DNA of 32,258 nucleotides from a virus, in IMG/VR virus record IMGVR_UViG_3300020442_003628, positions 1 through 32,258 of that record. One strand, 5' to 3'. The notes beneath the pieces are model-generated. The model was not told the origin of the DNA and did no database searches. It saw nothing but the letters and a program-made list of their open reading frames with translations. A program made the position numbers and the translations under genes. Positions 1 through 6,255 of this stretch are shown piece after piece; position 1 is the stretch's first letter, and the number at the start of each line of letters is the position of its first letter.

Positions 1-172
1 AGATTGCCACGTCTTCACCAGCCTGGAATTCATAACCAGCGTGGACTTCAGTCACGGCAGCTTCATGGTCAAAGCCAGACCAAGCTGCATTGTTTTCGAC
101 GTTGGCGTAAGGACCAGCGAAGGCAGGGGCAGACGCGCCAAGCAGGAGACCTGCTGCAATAATAGATTTCAT
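1..172 (-). CDS. Secreted, possibly outer-membrane-like protein (partial, N-terminus only)
   Basis: The gene starts with ATG at 172 and runs off the left edge, so only 57 codons are visible. The first 19 residues form a clear signal peptide (MKS, hydrophobic IIAAGLLLG core, cleavage site APAFA|GPY). The mature part begins GPYANVENNAAWSGFDHEAA and continues with alternating polar/aromatic residues ending VHAGYEFQAGEDVAI, which looks like the start of beta strands of a small outer-membrane or porin-like barrel. I infer export to the periplasm or outer membrane of the infected cyanobacterium. The function is unknown. The intergenic terminator at 236-254 separates it from the next gene upstream. 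Confidence 0.7.
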   Translation of the reverse strand, partial: MKSIIAAGLLLGASAPAFAGPYANVENNAAWSGFDHEAAVTEVHAGYEFQAGEDVAI

Positions 173-235
173 AACTAACTAATAAATATTTATAGCGATA
201 TTTACCTATCGCACTAATAATTATAAACAAAAAAA

Positions 236-254
236 GTCCCCATTATTAGGGGAC
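236..254 (-). terminator. Intrinsic terminator downstream of the DUF4278-like gene
   Basis: A perfect 6-bp GTCCCC/GGGGAC stem with a 7-nt loop (ATTATTA) is followed, on the minus strand, by an uninterrupted T run (complement of A227-A235). It lies 18 nt after the stop codon of the 272-436 gene, the classic rho-independent position. Confidence 0.85.
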
Positions 255-271
255 AATCGAGCAAGTGATTC

Positions 272-436
272 TTATTTGATGTAAGTACGACCGCGATAGC
301 AGTAAGTACCATGCACCTCTTCACCACCTTGGTGAACCTTGCAATCCTGACCGCGATAGCGGGTCAGATGAATCTGGGCATCATGCGTAGCAGAGGCTTT
401 TTCGATCTGCTTCTTGATGAGATTGAGTGTGTTCAT
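272..436 (-). CDS. Small DUF4278-like protein (YRG repeat, 54 aa)
   Basis: A 54-residue protein beginning MNTLNLIKKQIEKASATHDA. It contains two similar strands, LTRYRGQDCKV and GTYCYRGRTYIK, which match the LTYRGxxY signature of the small cyanobacterial/cyanophage DUF4278 family. The start is set by an unusually good Shine-Dalgarno: GGAGGTTT lies a few bases before the ATG at 436. The gene stands alone, with a strong terminator behind it and about 120 bp of AT-rich leader in front (437-554) that has a TATACT box but no convincing -35. The role is unknown; the family is common in cyanobacteria, so host origin is possible. Confidence 0.75.
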   Translation of the reverse strand: MNTLNLIKKQIEKASATHDAQIHLTRYRGQDCKVHQGGEEVHGTYCYRGRTYIK

Positions 437-554
437 TGGAAACCTCCATAGTGTAGAAATTTCCCGTTCCTTCAGCCGAAGCCTACTTGCGTCCTAATAG
501 ATAGGATGAACGTATATATTTAGTATAAATGGATACCGTTGTTCACGGCGAACA

Positions 555-746
555 TTATTCGTTTTCTATAAATACAAGCTCTAGATGAGCTTTGTTTAAT
601 TCGTACAGCATATTTTGTACAGCAATCTGCTCTTCAGCATCCCCACCAGGCCACTTCTCTAAGTAATGCCTCATGCCCTTAACTAAAAGCTTCAGGGCAG
701 GAGCATCAACTTGAAAGTTAAATATGTGATTCTCTGGGTTTTCCAT
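555..746 (-). CDS. Hypothetical protein, 63 aa
   Basis: A small acidic, helical protein (MENPENHIFNFQVDAPALKL...). I do not recognise the family. It contains no Cys, no membrane segment and no catalytic motif. It follows the DNA polymerase gene by only 13 bp, so it is probably the last gene of the replication operon. A weak AGGT element precedes the ATG at 746. Confidence 0.6.
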   Translation of the reverse strand: MENPENHIFNFQVDAPALKLLVKGMRHYLEKWPGGDAEEQIAVQNMLYELNKAHLELVFIENE

Positions 747-759
747 AGCACCTATTGTA

Positions 760-2061
760 TCAATGTGTACTTGCCCAGTTTTCGCCGTGGTCAGCAGACG
801 CTGTAATTGGCACGCGGAACCGATAGTAACGACCTGCTTCGGGTGCAGAATTTTCTAGCAACATTTTGACCCTATCGACTTCTTGGGGTACAACCGACAA
901 CTGCTGTTCATCGTGCACGTAAGCGCAACGGGTGTAGTCAATGTTGTAGGTAAGACCTGCAGTATCAAGCATCTGCTGAGAGATCACCACCCACCGCTTT
1001 GATAGAACGGCTCCTGCTGATTGAAGTAGGTAGTTGAGGGCGGCGTGCTCAGCACGGCAGAATATAGGACGCCCATCAAGGCCCCTAAGACGACCGCTTC
1101 CACGAACCTTATGTTTAACTGCATCAATAAGTGGCTCCAATCCAGGAATTGCATCGAGAAATTTGCGACGTAGTTCGCTGCCTAGCTGCTTTTTCTGAGC
1201 ATCGCTAAGCTCGGGATGCAAGCTATGACCAAGCTTTTGGTCGCCCGCCCCATAAATAAATGCGTACGTGATGGTTTTCACCTCTTTACGGGTGCAGCCA
1301 ACACGGTCAGCATTCTGCTGGTGAATGTCACCGTTCAGTACAACGTCAGCAAATGAGCCTTCGTCATAGACAGATAGGTAATGCCCTAAGCACCGAAGCT
1401 CTAAGCCTTCTAAGTCAGCACCGACCATGACATGACCAGGATGCGGAACAAACAACTGACGTGCCCAAGGTGCGGACACCACTTGTCCAAGGTTGGGACC
1501 ACGGTGCGCGTTACGCCCGGTTTGGGTCGCAAGAGTGCAGCTGTGGTGAATACACCCATCATCTTCGATTGTGTTGAACCAGGAATTTGTCCCCTCAGAC
1601 AGCTGGCCCAACCATTTCTGTAGGGTCAATAGACGGATGAACATCTCACACTCCTCATGGAGGAGCTTGTTGCCCTGAGCTAGAGCAAGGTCGCGCATCT
1701 CAGAAAGAGTTGCCTCATCCACCTTGGGCTTACCCGTGTCTGTAACTTTCGTGAATCGAGCTCCACGGAAGTTCTGAAGTGCCCAGGCAATGTGCTGACG
1801 AGACGTTGGGTTGAAGTCCAGCAGCTTCGTCATAGGAGCACCGGCTACATATCCCTTCGTTTTGTTTGCCCGTTTAGGTGTATAAACCTTCCCAGGTACG
1901 TAGATATATCGTGATTGAATTGATTGCTCAAGTTGAGTGACCTCGTCTTGGAGTTCACCACGCACTCTCTCTGCAGCAGCTACATCAAACCGAAAGCCAC
2001 TGGCTTCCTGTTGTGACATGATTTCTGCCATACGCATTTCGAGCAAAACACAATCATTCAT
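760..2061 (-). CDS. Family A DNA polymerase, polymerase domain only (T7 gp5-like, split)
   Basis: This 433-aa protein covers the polymerase half of T7 gp5. Motif A is GADLEGLELR with D216, motif B runs from K262 through Y266 to Y270 (KTITYAFIYG), and motif C is YVHDEQ (H383, D384, E385). Flanking blocks (YVAGAP, FNPTSR, LQKWLGQLSEG, C-terminal WASTH) also track gp5. The residue at the E. coli Pol I Phe762 position is Tyr266, as in T7. The ATG at 2061 is chosen because AAGGAGG lies just upstream; 25 further in-frame codons lack homology. The 3'-5' exonuclease domain is absent and is encoded separately at 2290-2814, so the enzyme is a two-subunit split polymerase unless it works alone. T7 gp5 uses host thioredoxin; the thumb region here looks too short to predict such binding. 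Confidence 0.93.
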   Translation of the reverse strand: MNDCVLLEMRMAEIMSQQEASGFRFDVAAAERVRGELQDEVTQLEQSIQSRYIYVPGKVYTPKRANKTKGYVAGAPMTKLLDFNPTSRQHIAWALQNFRGARFTKVTDTGKPKVDEATLSEMRDLALAQGNKLLHEECEMFIRLLTLQKWLGQLSEGTNSWFNTIEDDGCIHHSCTLATQTGRNAHRGPNLGQVVSAPWARQLFVPHPGHVMVGADLEGLELRCLGHYLSVYDEGSFADVVLNGDIHQQNADRVGCTRKEVKTITYAFIYGAGDQKLGHSLHPELSDAQKKQLGSELRRKFLDAIPGLEPLIDAVKHKVRGSGRLRGLDGRPIFCRAEHAALNYLLQSAGAVLSKRWVVISQQMLDTAGLTYNIDYTRCAYVHDEQQLSVVPQEVDRVKMLLENSAPEAGRYYRFRVPITASADHGENWASTH

Positions 2062-2293
2062 CGAGATCCTCCTTATTAAATCCAAAAGCAAGTGATTTTT
2101 CGTCAAGAAGCTTGTCAGCACGTTGTTTGTGCCCAAGCTTTGCCACAGACTCCATGACTTTTAAAGTGTCTTCAGTCGTAGACCCGTCAGGCATACGGCT
2201 GTGAACCTCATTAAAAAGTGGAAAGAAAATATCAGCAGCATCTGCTAATTCTTTATGGGTCAGCGGGTCGCCTTTTTTAGGTGTAGTAGTCAT
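2054..2293 (-). CDS. Hypothetical protein between the two polymerase genes, 79 aa
   Basis: Starts with MTTTPKKGDPLTHKELADAA at 2293, preceded by GGAGGATT. It overlaps the end of the exonuclease gene (4 bp, 2290-2293) and the start of the polymerase gene (8 bp, 2054-2061). It is acidic and helical with a KEDLDE C-terminus. No intein or homing-endonuclease motif is present, so it is not a splicing element. Its position exactly at the exo/pol junction and the tight overlaps suggest co-translation with both polymerase parts, and it may be an accessory or bridging subunit. That role is inference. Confidence 0.75.
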   Translation of the reverse strand: MTTTPKKGDPLTHKELADAADIFFPLFNEVHSRMPDGSTTEDTLKVMESVAKLGHKQRADKLLDEKSLAFGFNKEDLDE

Positions 2294-2814
2294 GAGTAAT
2301 CCTCCATACGTCGTTTCATGAGTGCCCAAAGCTTCAGTGTCACTTCGGTGTCTTGGATGCAGTAATCGAGCATCTCGGGTGTATATACAGACCAGTTGCC
2401 TTCGTGCTTGCCGAAGTCGCCTTTGAAGCACTTGAGGCGATAGCCCCAGGCTTCAAGGCTATGACGCCCGTAGAGGCGCTGTGGCATGCCATGGGGGCGA
2501 CGTTCATAGTCTCTATCTGCAATATGCGGATAGAAAAGACGGCTGAGCACGAGCGTATCGATAGCCTGTCCCTGAGGGTTGAATTCAGGGAACTGCTCTT
2601 TGATAAGTGGGATGTCATAACCAATAATGTTATGACCAATCAATACATCTGCCTGCTCCAGTTCCTTTACGCCCTGAATGATCGATTGCTCAGGACGATG
2701 GTCAAACACAGAAGTGTCGCCATCGTCACCGCCACGCATAACGATGCAGTGAATACGGGATCCTTGTCGGAGTAAACCAGTAGATTCAAGGTCAAAAACA
2801 ATTTGTTTATTCAT
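2290..2814 (-). CDS. DnaQ-like 3'-5' exonuclease (T7 gp5 N-terminal domain homologue)
   Basis: A 174-aa protein equivalent to the proofreading domain of T7 DNA polymerase. The DEDDy residues are visible: D8 and E10 (VFDLEST), D67 (GHNIIGYDIP), and Y151/D155 (YCIQDTEVT). The block IDTLVLSRLFYP followed by RHSLEAWGYRLK is nearly identical to gp5. The ATG at 2814 overlaps the TAA of the upstream deaminase-like gene (GATGAATAA), so the genes are translationally coupled; a longer in-frame start at 2904 is unlikely. The catalytic set is complete, so the exonuclease should be active, presumably acting with the polymerase chain at 760-2061. Confidence 0.93.
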   Translation of the reverse strand: MNKQIVFDLESTGLLRQGSRIHCIVMRGGDDGDTSVFDHRPEQSIIQGVKELEQADVLIGHNIIGYDIPLIKEQFPEFNPQGQAIDTLVLSRLFYPHIADRDYERRPHGMPQRLYGRHSLEAWGYRLKCFKGDFGKHEGNWSVYTPEMLDYCIQDTEVTLKLWALMKRRMEDYS

Positions 2815-3358
2815 CGAAGGTATCTGTTGCATTGTCTGGATCATATTCATCTGGCGAGAACGGGTTCGCTTCTGGGAAGAGAACTGGATCAATGTTTCTG
2901 TCATTAGTATTTTTTGTAAATCTCGGATCTTCGTCTAGAAAGATTGGCTCAATGGAAACTTGGAGTTCTCTAGCCAATCGTCCAGCACGTCTAAACTCTT
3001 CTCGGTAGTAGGGTTCCCACTCGTGCGCGAGAATAACAATCTTCCTAATGCCCATCATGTGAGCTTGGAAGATGGAAGTAGAGAAGGGGTATCGAGTGCT
3101 GTATATAACTGCGCCTATAGCTGGAGTGCCTGCCTTAGCAGCAGCTGCTACTGCATATGAAATGCAATCAATCTCAACTTTGCTGTCTGTTAATAAGCTT
3201 CTGCCATTACCAATGATCTCTCGGTCACGCACAATAATACACCCTCCAGGAGATTTTGGGTGAGTTGAGGCTTGACCAATGGCTTGGGCCACACTTATGA
3301 AATATTTATCTTTGTTCTTGATAAAAGTTGGGTCACCTTTAGGACTGGGCATATCCAC
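2807..3358 (-). CDS. dCMP deaminase-like protein lacking the zinc site (probable pseudoenzyme)
   Basis: The 183-aa fold resembles phage deoxycytidylate deaminases: GGCIIVRDREIIGNGRS, then an AVAAAAKAG helix, then VIYSTRYPFSTS and MMGIRKIVIL. The zinc and catalytic residues are missing. The HAE motif aligns with D64-C65-I66, and the PCxxC motif reads P91-F92-S93-T94-S95. The C-terminal 50 residues are acidic. The start is GTG at 3358 or ATG at 3352; neither has a clear ribosome site. It heads the exo/pol operon with an overlap. A catalytically dead, perhaps regulatory or dCTP-sensing, subunit is a reasonable inference; a fast-diverging inactive copy is the alternative. Confidence 0.7.
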   Translation of the reverse strand: MDMPSPKGDPTFIKNKDKYFISVAQAIGQASTHPKSPGGCIIVRDREIIGNGRSLLTDSKVEIDCISYAVAAAAKAGTPAIGAVIYSTRYPFSTSIFQAHMMGIRKIVILAHEWEPYYREEFRRAGRLARELQVSIEPIFLDEDPRFTKNTNDRNIDPVLFPEANPFSPDEYDPDNATDTFDE

Positions 3359-3370
3359 ATCATCGATCTG

Positions 3371-3409
3371 TTGACTCTATATTAGGAAGTGAATAATTCA
3401 GATGTGAGC
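3371..3409 (+). promoter_or_regulatory. Candidate sigma70-type promoter for the plus-strand DUF3310 gene
   Basis: TTGACT (3371-3376) is followed after 15 bp by AATAAT (3392-3397). The expected start region then carries ATGTGAGC (3402-3409), an octamer also found at the same place before the plus-strand gene at 10480. The promoter lies in the 55-bp divergent gap. Confidence 0.45.
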
Positions 3410-3413
3410 AATA

Positions 3414-3707
3414 ATGGACCACAAAAATATCAAGTCTTTCAAAAGTCCAGCATTTTCAGATGAAAACTTTTTCAAGCTTGATACTCAGTACGATATGGTG
3501 AATAGCCCTGCGCATTACACTCAAGGTCGTGTAGAAGCTATTGAGGTCATTGAAGATTCTATTAGCAGCGCACCTACGCCGATGTTGGGTTTTCTTCAAG
3601 GACAGGTGCTGAAATATATGCTGCGCCTTTGGCTTAAAAAGAATAGCAAAGAAGATGCTGAAAAAGCAAAATGGTATCTCAATAAACTGATTGATTCGCT
3701 AAACTAA
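3414..3707 (+). CDS. DUF3310 protein (T7 gp1.7 nucleotide-kinase-related)
   Basis: A 97-aa protein with the DUF3310 signature: NSPAHYTQGRVEAIEVIED, then GQVLKYMLRLWLKK and EDAEKAKWYLNKLI. In T7 the corresponding domain belongs to gp1.7, a dTMP/dGMP kinase. The N-terminal 28 residues are extra, and ATG at 3495 is an alternative start. It is one of only four plus-strand genes in the window and stands alone between a divergent promoter and a GC hairpin. A role in dNTP supply fits the neighbourhood but is inferred from the family. Confidence 0.8.
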   Translation: MDHKNIKSFKSPAFSDENFFKLDTQYDMVNSPAHYTQGRVEAIEVIEDSISSAPTPMLGFLQGQVLKYMLRLWLKKNSKEDAEKAKWYLNKLIDSLN

Positions 3708-3711
3708 TAAA

Positions 3712-3727
3712 GCCGCAGATAAGCGGC
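3712..3727. terminator. GCCGC/GCGGC hairpin between convergent genes
   Basis: A GCCGC-AGATAA-GCGGC stem loop lies between the ends of the plus gene (3707) and the minus gene (3735). It can serve as a two-way terminator and belongs to the GCCGC hairpin family repeated at 18.7, 24.8 and 29-31 kb. Confidence 0.65.
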
Positions 3728-3734
3728 CTTGTTG

Positions 3735-4148
3735 TCAACAGCGGCGGAAGTAGAGATATCTATTGCGTAGTTGAAGAGTCTCATGATCTTGGATGTGTGG
3801 CAATAAACTTGTGTACGTGTAGTTAAGGTCATGAGTTGTATGAGTAAAGTAGGCAGAGATACCTTCACATAGCTCAGGTTCGTTAGGTTGATACCACGCT
3901 TTAATTGAAAAACATTCCCAAGGCTCTAGTCCTTGGGATACCCAACTGTTCAGTTCCTCTAGGCGCTGGGCAGTTTTTATTATGTGCTGCTCATGAGCCT
4001 CTGAAATAGGTAAGGACAGCTGAGAGTTTTGATAGAGCAAAGCGTGTTTCCACATCAAAGTACCGTCTTTAGTAATGAGACGGCATGGATGCACCTTGCT
4101 TTCAGACGGAAGCAGGTAAAAGTAATCCTGAGCAATGTGCTTACTCAT
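3735..4148 (-). CDS. Hypothetical protein, 137 aa
   Basis: MSKHIAQDYFYLLPSESKVH... is rich in Tyr, His and Trp, with a central helix (SEAHEQHIIKTAQRLEEL). I see no recognised motif. Its ATG overlaps the stop of the methyltransferase-like gene by 4 bp (ATGA), so it is translationally coupled to it. It converges on the DUF3310 gene. Confidence 0.65.
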   Translation of the reverse strand: MSKHIAQDYFYLLPSESKVHPCRLITKDGTLMWKHALLYQNSQLSLPISEAHEQHIIKTAQRLEELNSWVSQGLEPWECFSIKAWYQPNEPELCEGISAYFTHTTHDLNYTYTSLLPHIQDHETLQLRNRYLYFRRC

Positions 4149-4816
4149 CAGATATTACCTTTGTTCTCTTCGTAATATTCAAGGTCTTTTTGCCACCCAT
4201 CACCTGCATACTCGCTGTAAATTACTCGACCGATGTCTCTGAAGCTGTTATAGAACAGAGATACTTTGTCAATATCTGTGAGTGCTTGTTGAATGGGAGG
4301 CCCATAGACAATCAAATTCCATGTGGAAGGGCATACAGATTCGAAGCCCTCTGAGGTGGCACGCAGTTGCTTTACACGCTTGAATGGAATGCAAATTGGA
4401 TAGTCCCAGACAACAGGTGCTGCACGCAGTAGTTCAGAAGCACTGCTAAAGAATACAAAGCTTTTGATATGACCATTGCGATATTCACTAATGGTTTTAT
4501 TGAGCCAAATACGGCAATCTCTTACTGCACCTTTGGGAGCTACCCATACATTGCCATGCCAGTGCTCTTGGAGAGGATTAACTTCAATGCTAGGCACAGA
4601 AGTTGCATCGACTAACACCTGCTGAACAGGGTCAGAAGTGGGGTCGAAATCGATACTTCCCATCACCTCCCGAGCTCGGTCAATGAGCTGAGGAGTTGGA
4701 TACAGAGGGAGCTTTAAACCTTTAGCAGCGAGTTTATCCGATAAATTCTTCTGCGACCGCTCTAAGGCTTTCTTGGCTCCCACCTGCTTCGACTGCAAAT
4801 GTTCTTGTTCCAGCAT
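4148..4816 (-). CDS. Phage Dam-family N6-adenine methyltransferase homologue with lost catalytic motif
   Basis: This 222-aa protein follows the phage Dam layout: TPQLIDRAREVMGSIDFDPTSD (residues 41-62), then NPLQEHWHGNVWVAPKG (80-96), a helix with WLNKTISEYRNG, FVFFSSASELLR, and a C-terminal WNLIVYGPP. The catalytic N/D-PP-Y motif expected after the GNVW strand reads V92-A93-P94-K95-G96, so the key Asn and Tyr are gone. I infer reduced or absent methylation activity, perhaps a DNA-binding or decoy role. The start is ATG at 4816 (a GTG precedes it directly); it overlaps the upstream gene by 83 bp. Confidence 0.65.
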   Translation of the reverse strand: MLEQEHLQSKQVGAKKALERSQKNLSDKLAAKGLKLPLYPTPQLIDRAREVMGSIDFDPTSDPVQQVLVDATSVPSIEVNPLQEHWHGNVWVAPKGAVRDCRIWLNKTISEYRNGHIKSFVFFSSASELLRAAPVVWDYPICIPFKRVKQLRATSEGFESVCPSTWNLIVYGPPIQQALTDIDKVSLFYNSFRDIGRVIYSEYAGDGWQKDLEYYEENKGNI

Positions 4817-5156
4817 CACTAATTAATGTAATAAGCACGTTTTGCGTCCAGTCATTCTCGTCAATCTCCTGTAAAAGCTTTCTAAGGAATTCAGTTACAT
4901 CTTCATCGTTTTCACGTTCAGATACTCGAAGATCAAATTCAATTGATTCTGCCCACATAAAAGTAGTAGAGTCATTCATTAAATTGATGACAAGAGAACC
5001 AGGACCGTGTTTCTCGACTCCATTAATAGCGATATTAATTAGGTCGGTAAGGATCAAGTCTGCAGTAGCCATAAGGAACTTCTGCTCTTGCTCCTTTTCG
5101 GGACCAAGTTTATCTGAAGCAATCAATTGCTTAATTAGATCAGAACGTCTAGACAT
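4734..5156 (-). CDS. Hypothetical protein, 140 aa
   Basis: An acidic alpha/beta protein starting MSRRSDLIKQLIASDKLG. It has hydrophobic strands SLVINLM and NVLITLIS and an acidic stretch ERENDEDVTEFL. No family is recognised. The last 83 bp overlap the 5' end of the methyltransferase-like gene in another frame, an unusually long overlap for this window. Confidence 0.6.
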   Translation of the reverse strand: MSRRSDLIKQLIASDKLGPEKEQEQKFLMATADLILTDLINIAINGVEKHGPGSLVINLMNDSTTFMWAESIEFDLRVSERENDEDVTEFLRKLLQEIDENDWTQNVLITLISDAGTRTFAVEAGGSQESLRAVAEEFIG

Positions 5157-5188
5157 AATGGAATGACTCTCTATTTAGGATAAGTTAA

Positions 5189-5980
5189 TTAAGTATTGTT
5201 TGTGGAGTTTTCATCTCCATCTTCTTTGTTTTGTGGTGAATTGAATTGACTGGGGTGCCTACCATTAAGCATGTCATCCACCACTGCTTCCCATCTATCC
5301 GCAAATCCTGAGTTAGGCGCAAAGATTAGGTTTGCACGCTCATCTAATTCTTGAGCATTGGCCAGCATTTCTTGCTCTTTCATTGCTTGCTCAATAGCGT
5401 ATTCAGCAACTTGCTGCTTCAGCGTATGTAGCTCGCAAGCTAGTTCAAAGCTTTCAAGATAAGAATCTTGATCGACAAACACTCCGATTTTTTGTGGAAT
5501 CAAATGGAAGGGGTTACAGCAGTACTTATTTCCACATGTGGTTTTGACACCTGTGTAGCCAAGATCGCCCCAGGTGTACCACATGGCAACCCTTTGAGGA
5601 TGGTGCTGTGTGCTGCTACTGATTCCAGGCCGTCTCCAGGGAAACTGCGGCATCCCGTTCCCAGGAGCTTTGTAACCCTGCCACTCCCAACATTCGTCAG
5701 GCTGACCGATGTCAACCTTGGACCAGAACTTCAGAGCACGCTTGCGCTCTTTCTTGAGAAGACGGTTGATGTCAAAGGACATACGCCCTTCTCTAGCAGC
5801 TGCTACACAACGAACACACGCTTGATGGCTGTCAAAGCGCATTGAGGTCGAACTGAACCGACCAATGGAGTGGCCGCTATAAATGCATAAAGTGCCTTCC
5901 TCAGCCGTATTAGAGAGATTCAGGTTGCGCCTGCCGTATGCATGACCGCCTACCTTGCGGCTGGGCTTGGACTCAGACAT
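5189..5980 (-). CDS. HNH/His-Me-finger endonuclease-like protein
   Basis: A 263-aa protein. A first Cys/His cluster (CIYSGHSIGRF...CVRC) is followed by FWSKVDIGQPDECWEWQGYK and a zinc-loop HNH core: HPQRVAMWYTWGD then CGNKYCCNPFHL. This arrangement is typical of phage His-Me-finger nucleases. The C-terminal third is a helical, Glu/Gln-rich tail ending in a low-complexity Asn/Asp stretch. It sits between the primase-helicase and polymerase genes, where T7-like phages carry the gp3 endonuclease, so a recombination or resolution role is possible; a free-standing homing endonuclease is the alternative. The ATG at 5980 overlaps the preceding TGA (TGATG). Confidence 0.75.
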   Translation of the reverse strand: MSESKPSRKVGGHAYGRRNLNLSNTAEEGTLCIYSGHSIGRFSSTSMRFDSHQACVRCVAAAREGRMSFDINRLLKKERKRALKFWSKVDIGQPDECWEWQGYKAPGNGMPQFPWRRPGISSSTQHHPQRVAMWYTWGDLGYTGVKTTCGNKYCCNPFHLIPQKIGVFVDQDSYLESFELACELHTLKQQVAEYAIEQAMKEQEMLANAQELDERANLIFAPNSGFADRWEAVVDDMLNGRHPSQFNSPQNKEDGDENSTNNT

Positions 5981-6216
5981 CAAAAATCACCATCAGGTTT
6001 GATGTGCTGGCCACCATGAGTGGCGTATTGCTGCTCAATAGGAAGTAGTTCGAGCTGATGGTTCAGCTTGTACTCATAACGAGTACTGTTTTCGTACTTA
6101 ATTCGTACCAGCTGAGCACGGGGGGTGTAGTACTCAGGTGTACCTACAACAAGTGCAACCCGTTCACCAGGAGCAACGACAACACGTTGCCCGATCTTAA
6201 TATCTTTGGCTTTCAT
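5980..6216 (-). CDS. Hypothetical small beta-barrel (KOW/SH3-like) protein, 78 aa
   Basis: MKAKDIKIGQRVVVAPGERV is followed by ALVVGTPEYYTPRAQLVRIKYENSTRYEY. This strand-turn pattern (KIGQRVVV, AQLVRIKY) resembles small SH3/KOW barrels that bind RNA, DNA or proteins. It is coupled (TGATG) to the HNH-like gene. No specific function can be assigned. Confidence 0.65.
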   Translation of the reverse strand: MKAKDIKIGQRVVVAPGERVALVVGTPEYYTPRAQLVRIKYENSTRYEYKLNHQLELLPIEQQYATHGGQHIKPDGDF

Positions 6217-6255
6217 TGTATCTGAATAATATATGTTTTCGTAACTTCAGTGTAA

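Noticed and set aside
760-2136. A longer polymerase start at 2136
   Set aside because: The extra 25 residues have no counterpart in T7 gp5, and the strong AAGGAGG lies just upstream of 2061.
2054-2293. An intein or group I intron splitting the DNA polymerase
   Set aside because: The middle gene has its own SD, start and stop, no intein splice residues and no homing domain. Both polymerase parts have their own starts.
2340-2775. Long open frames antisense to, and in other frames of, the exonuclease gene
   Set aside because: The exonuclease frame has full DEDDy motifs and T7 gp5 similarity. The others are shadows without ribosome sites.
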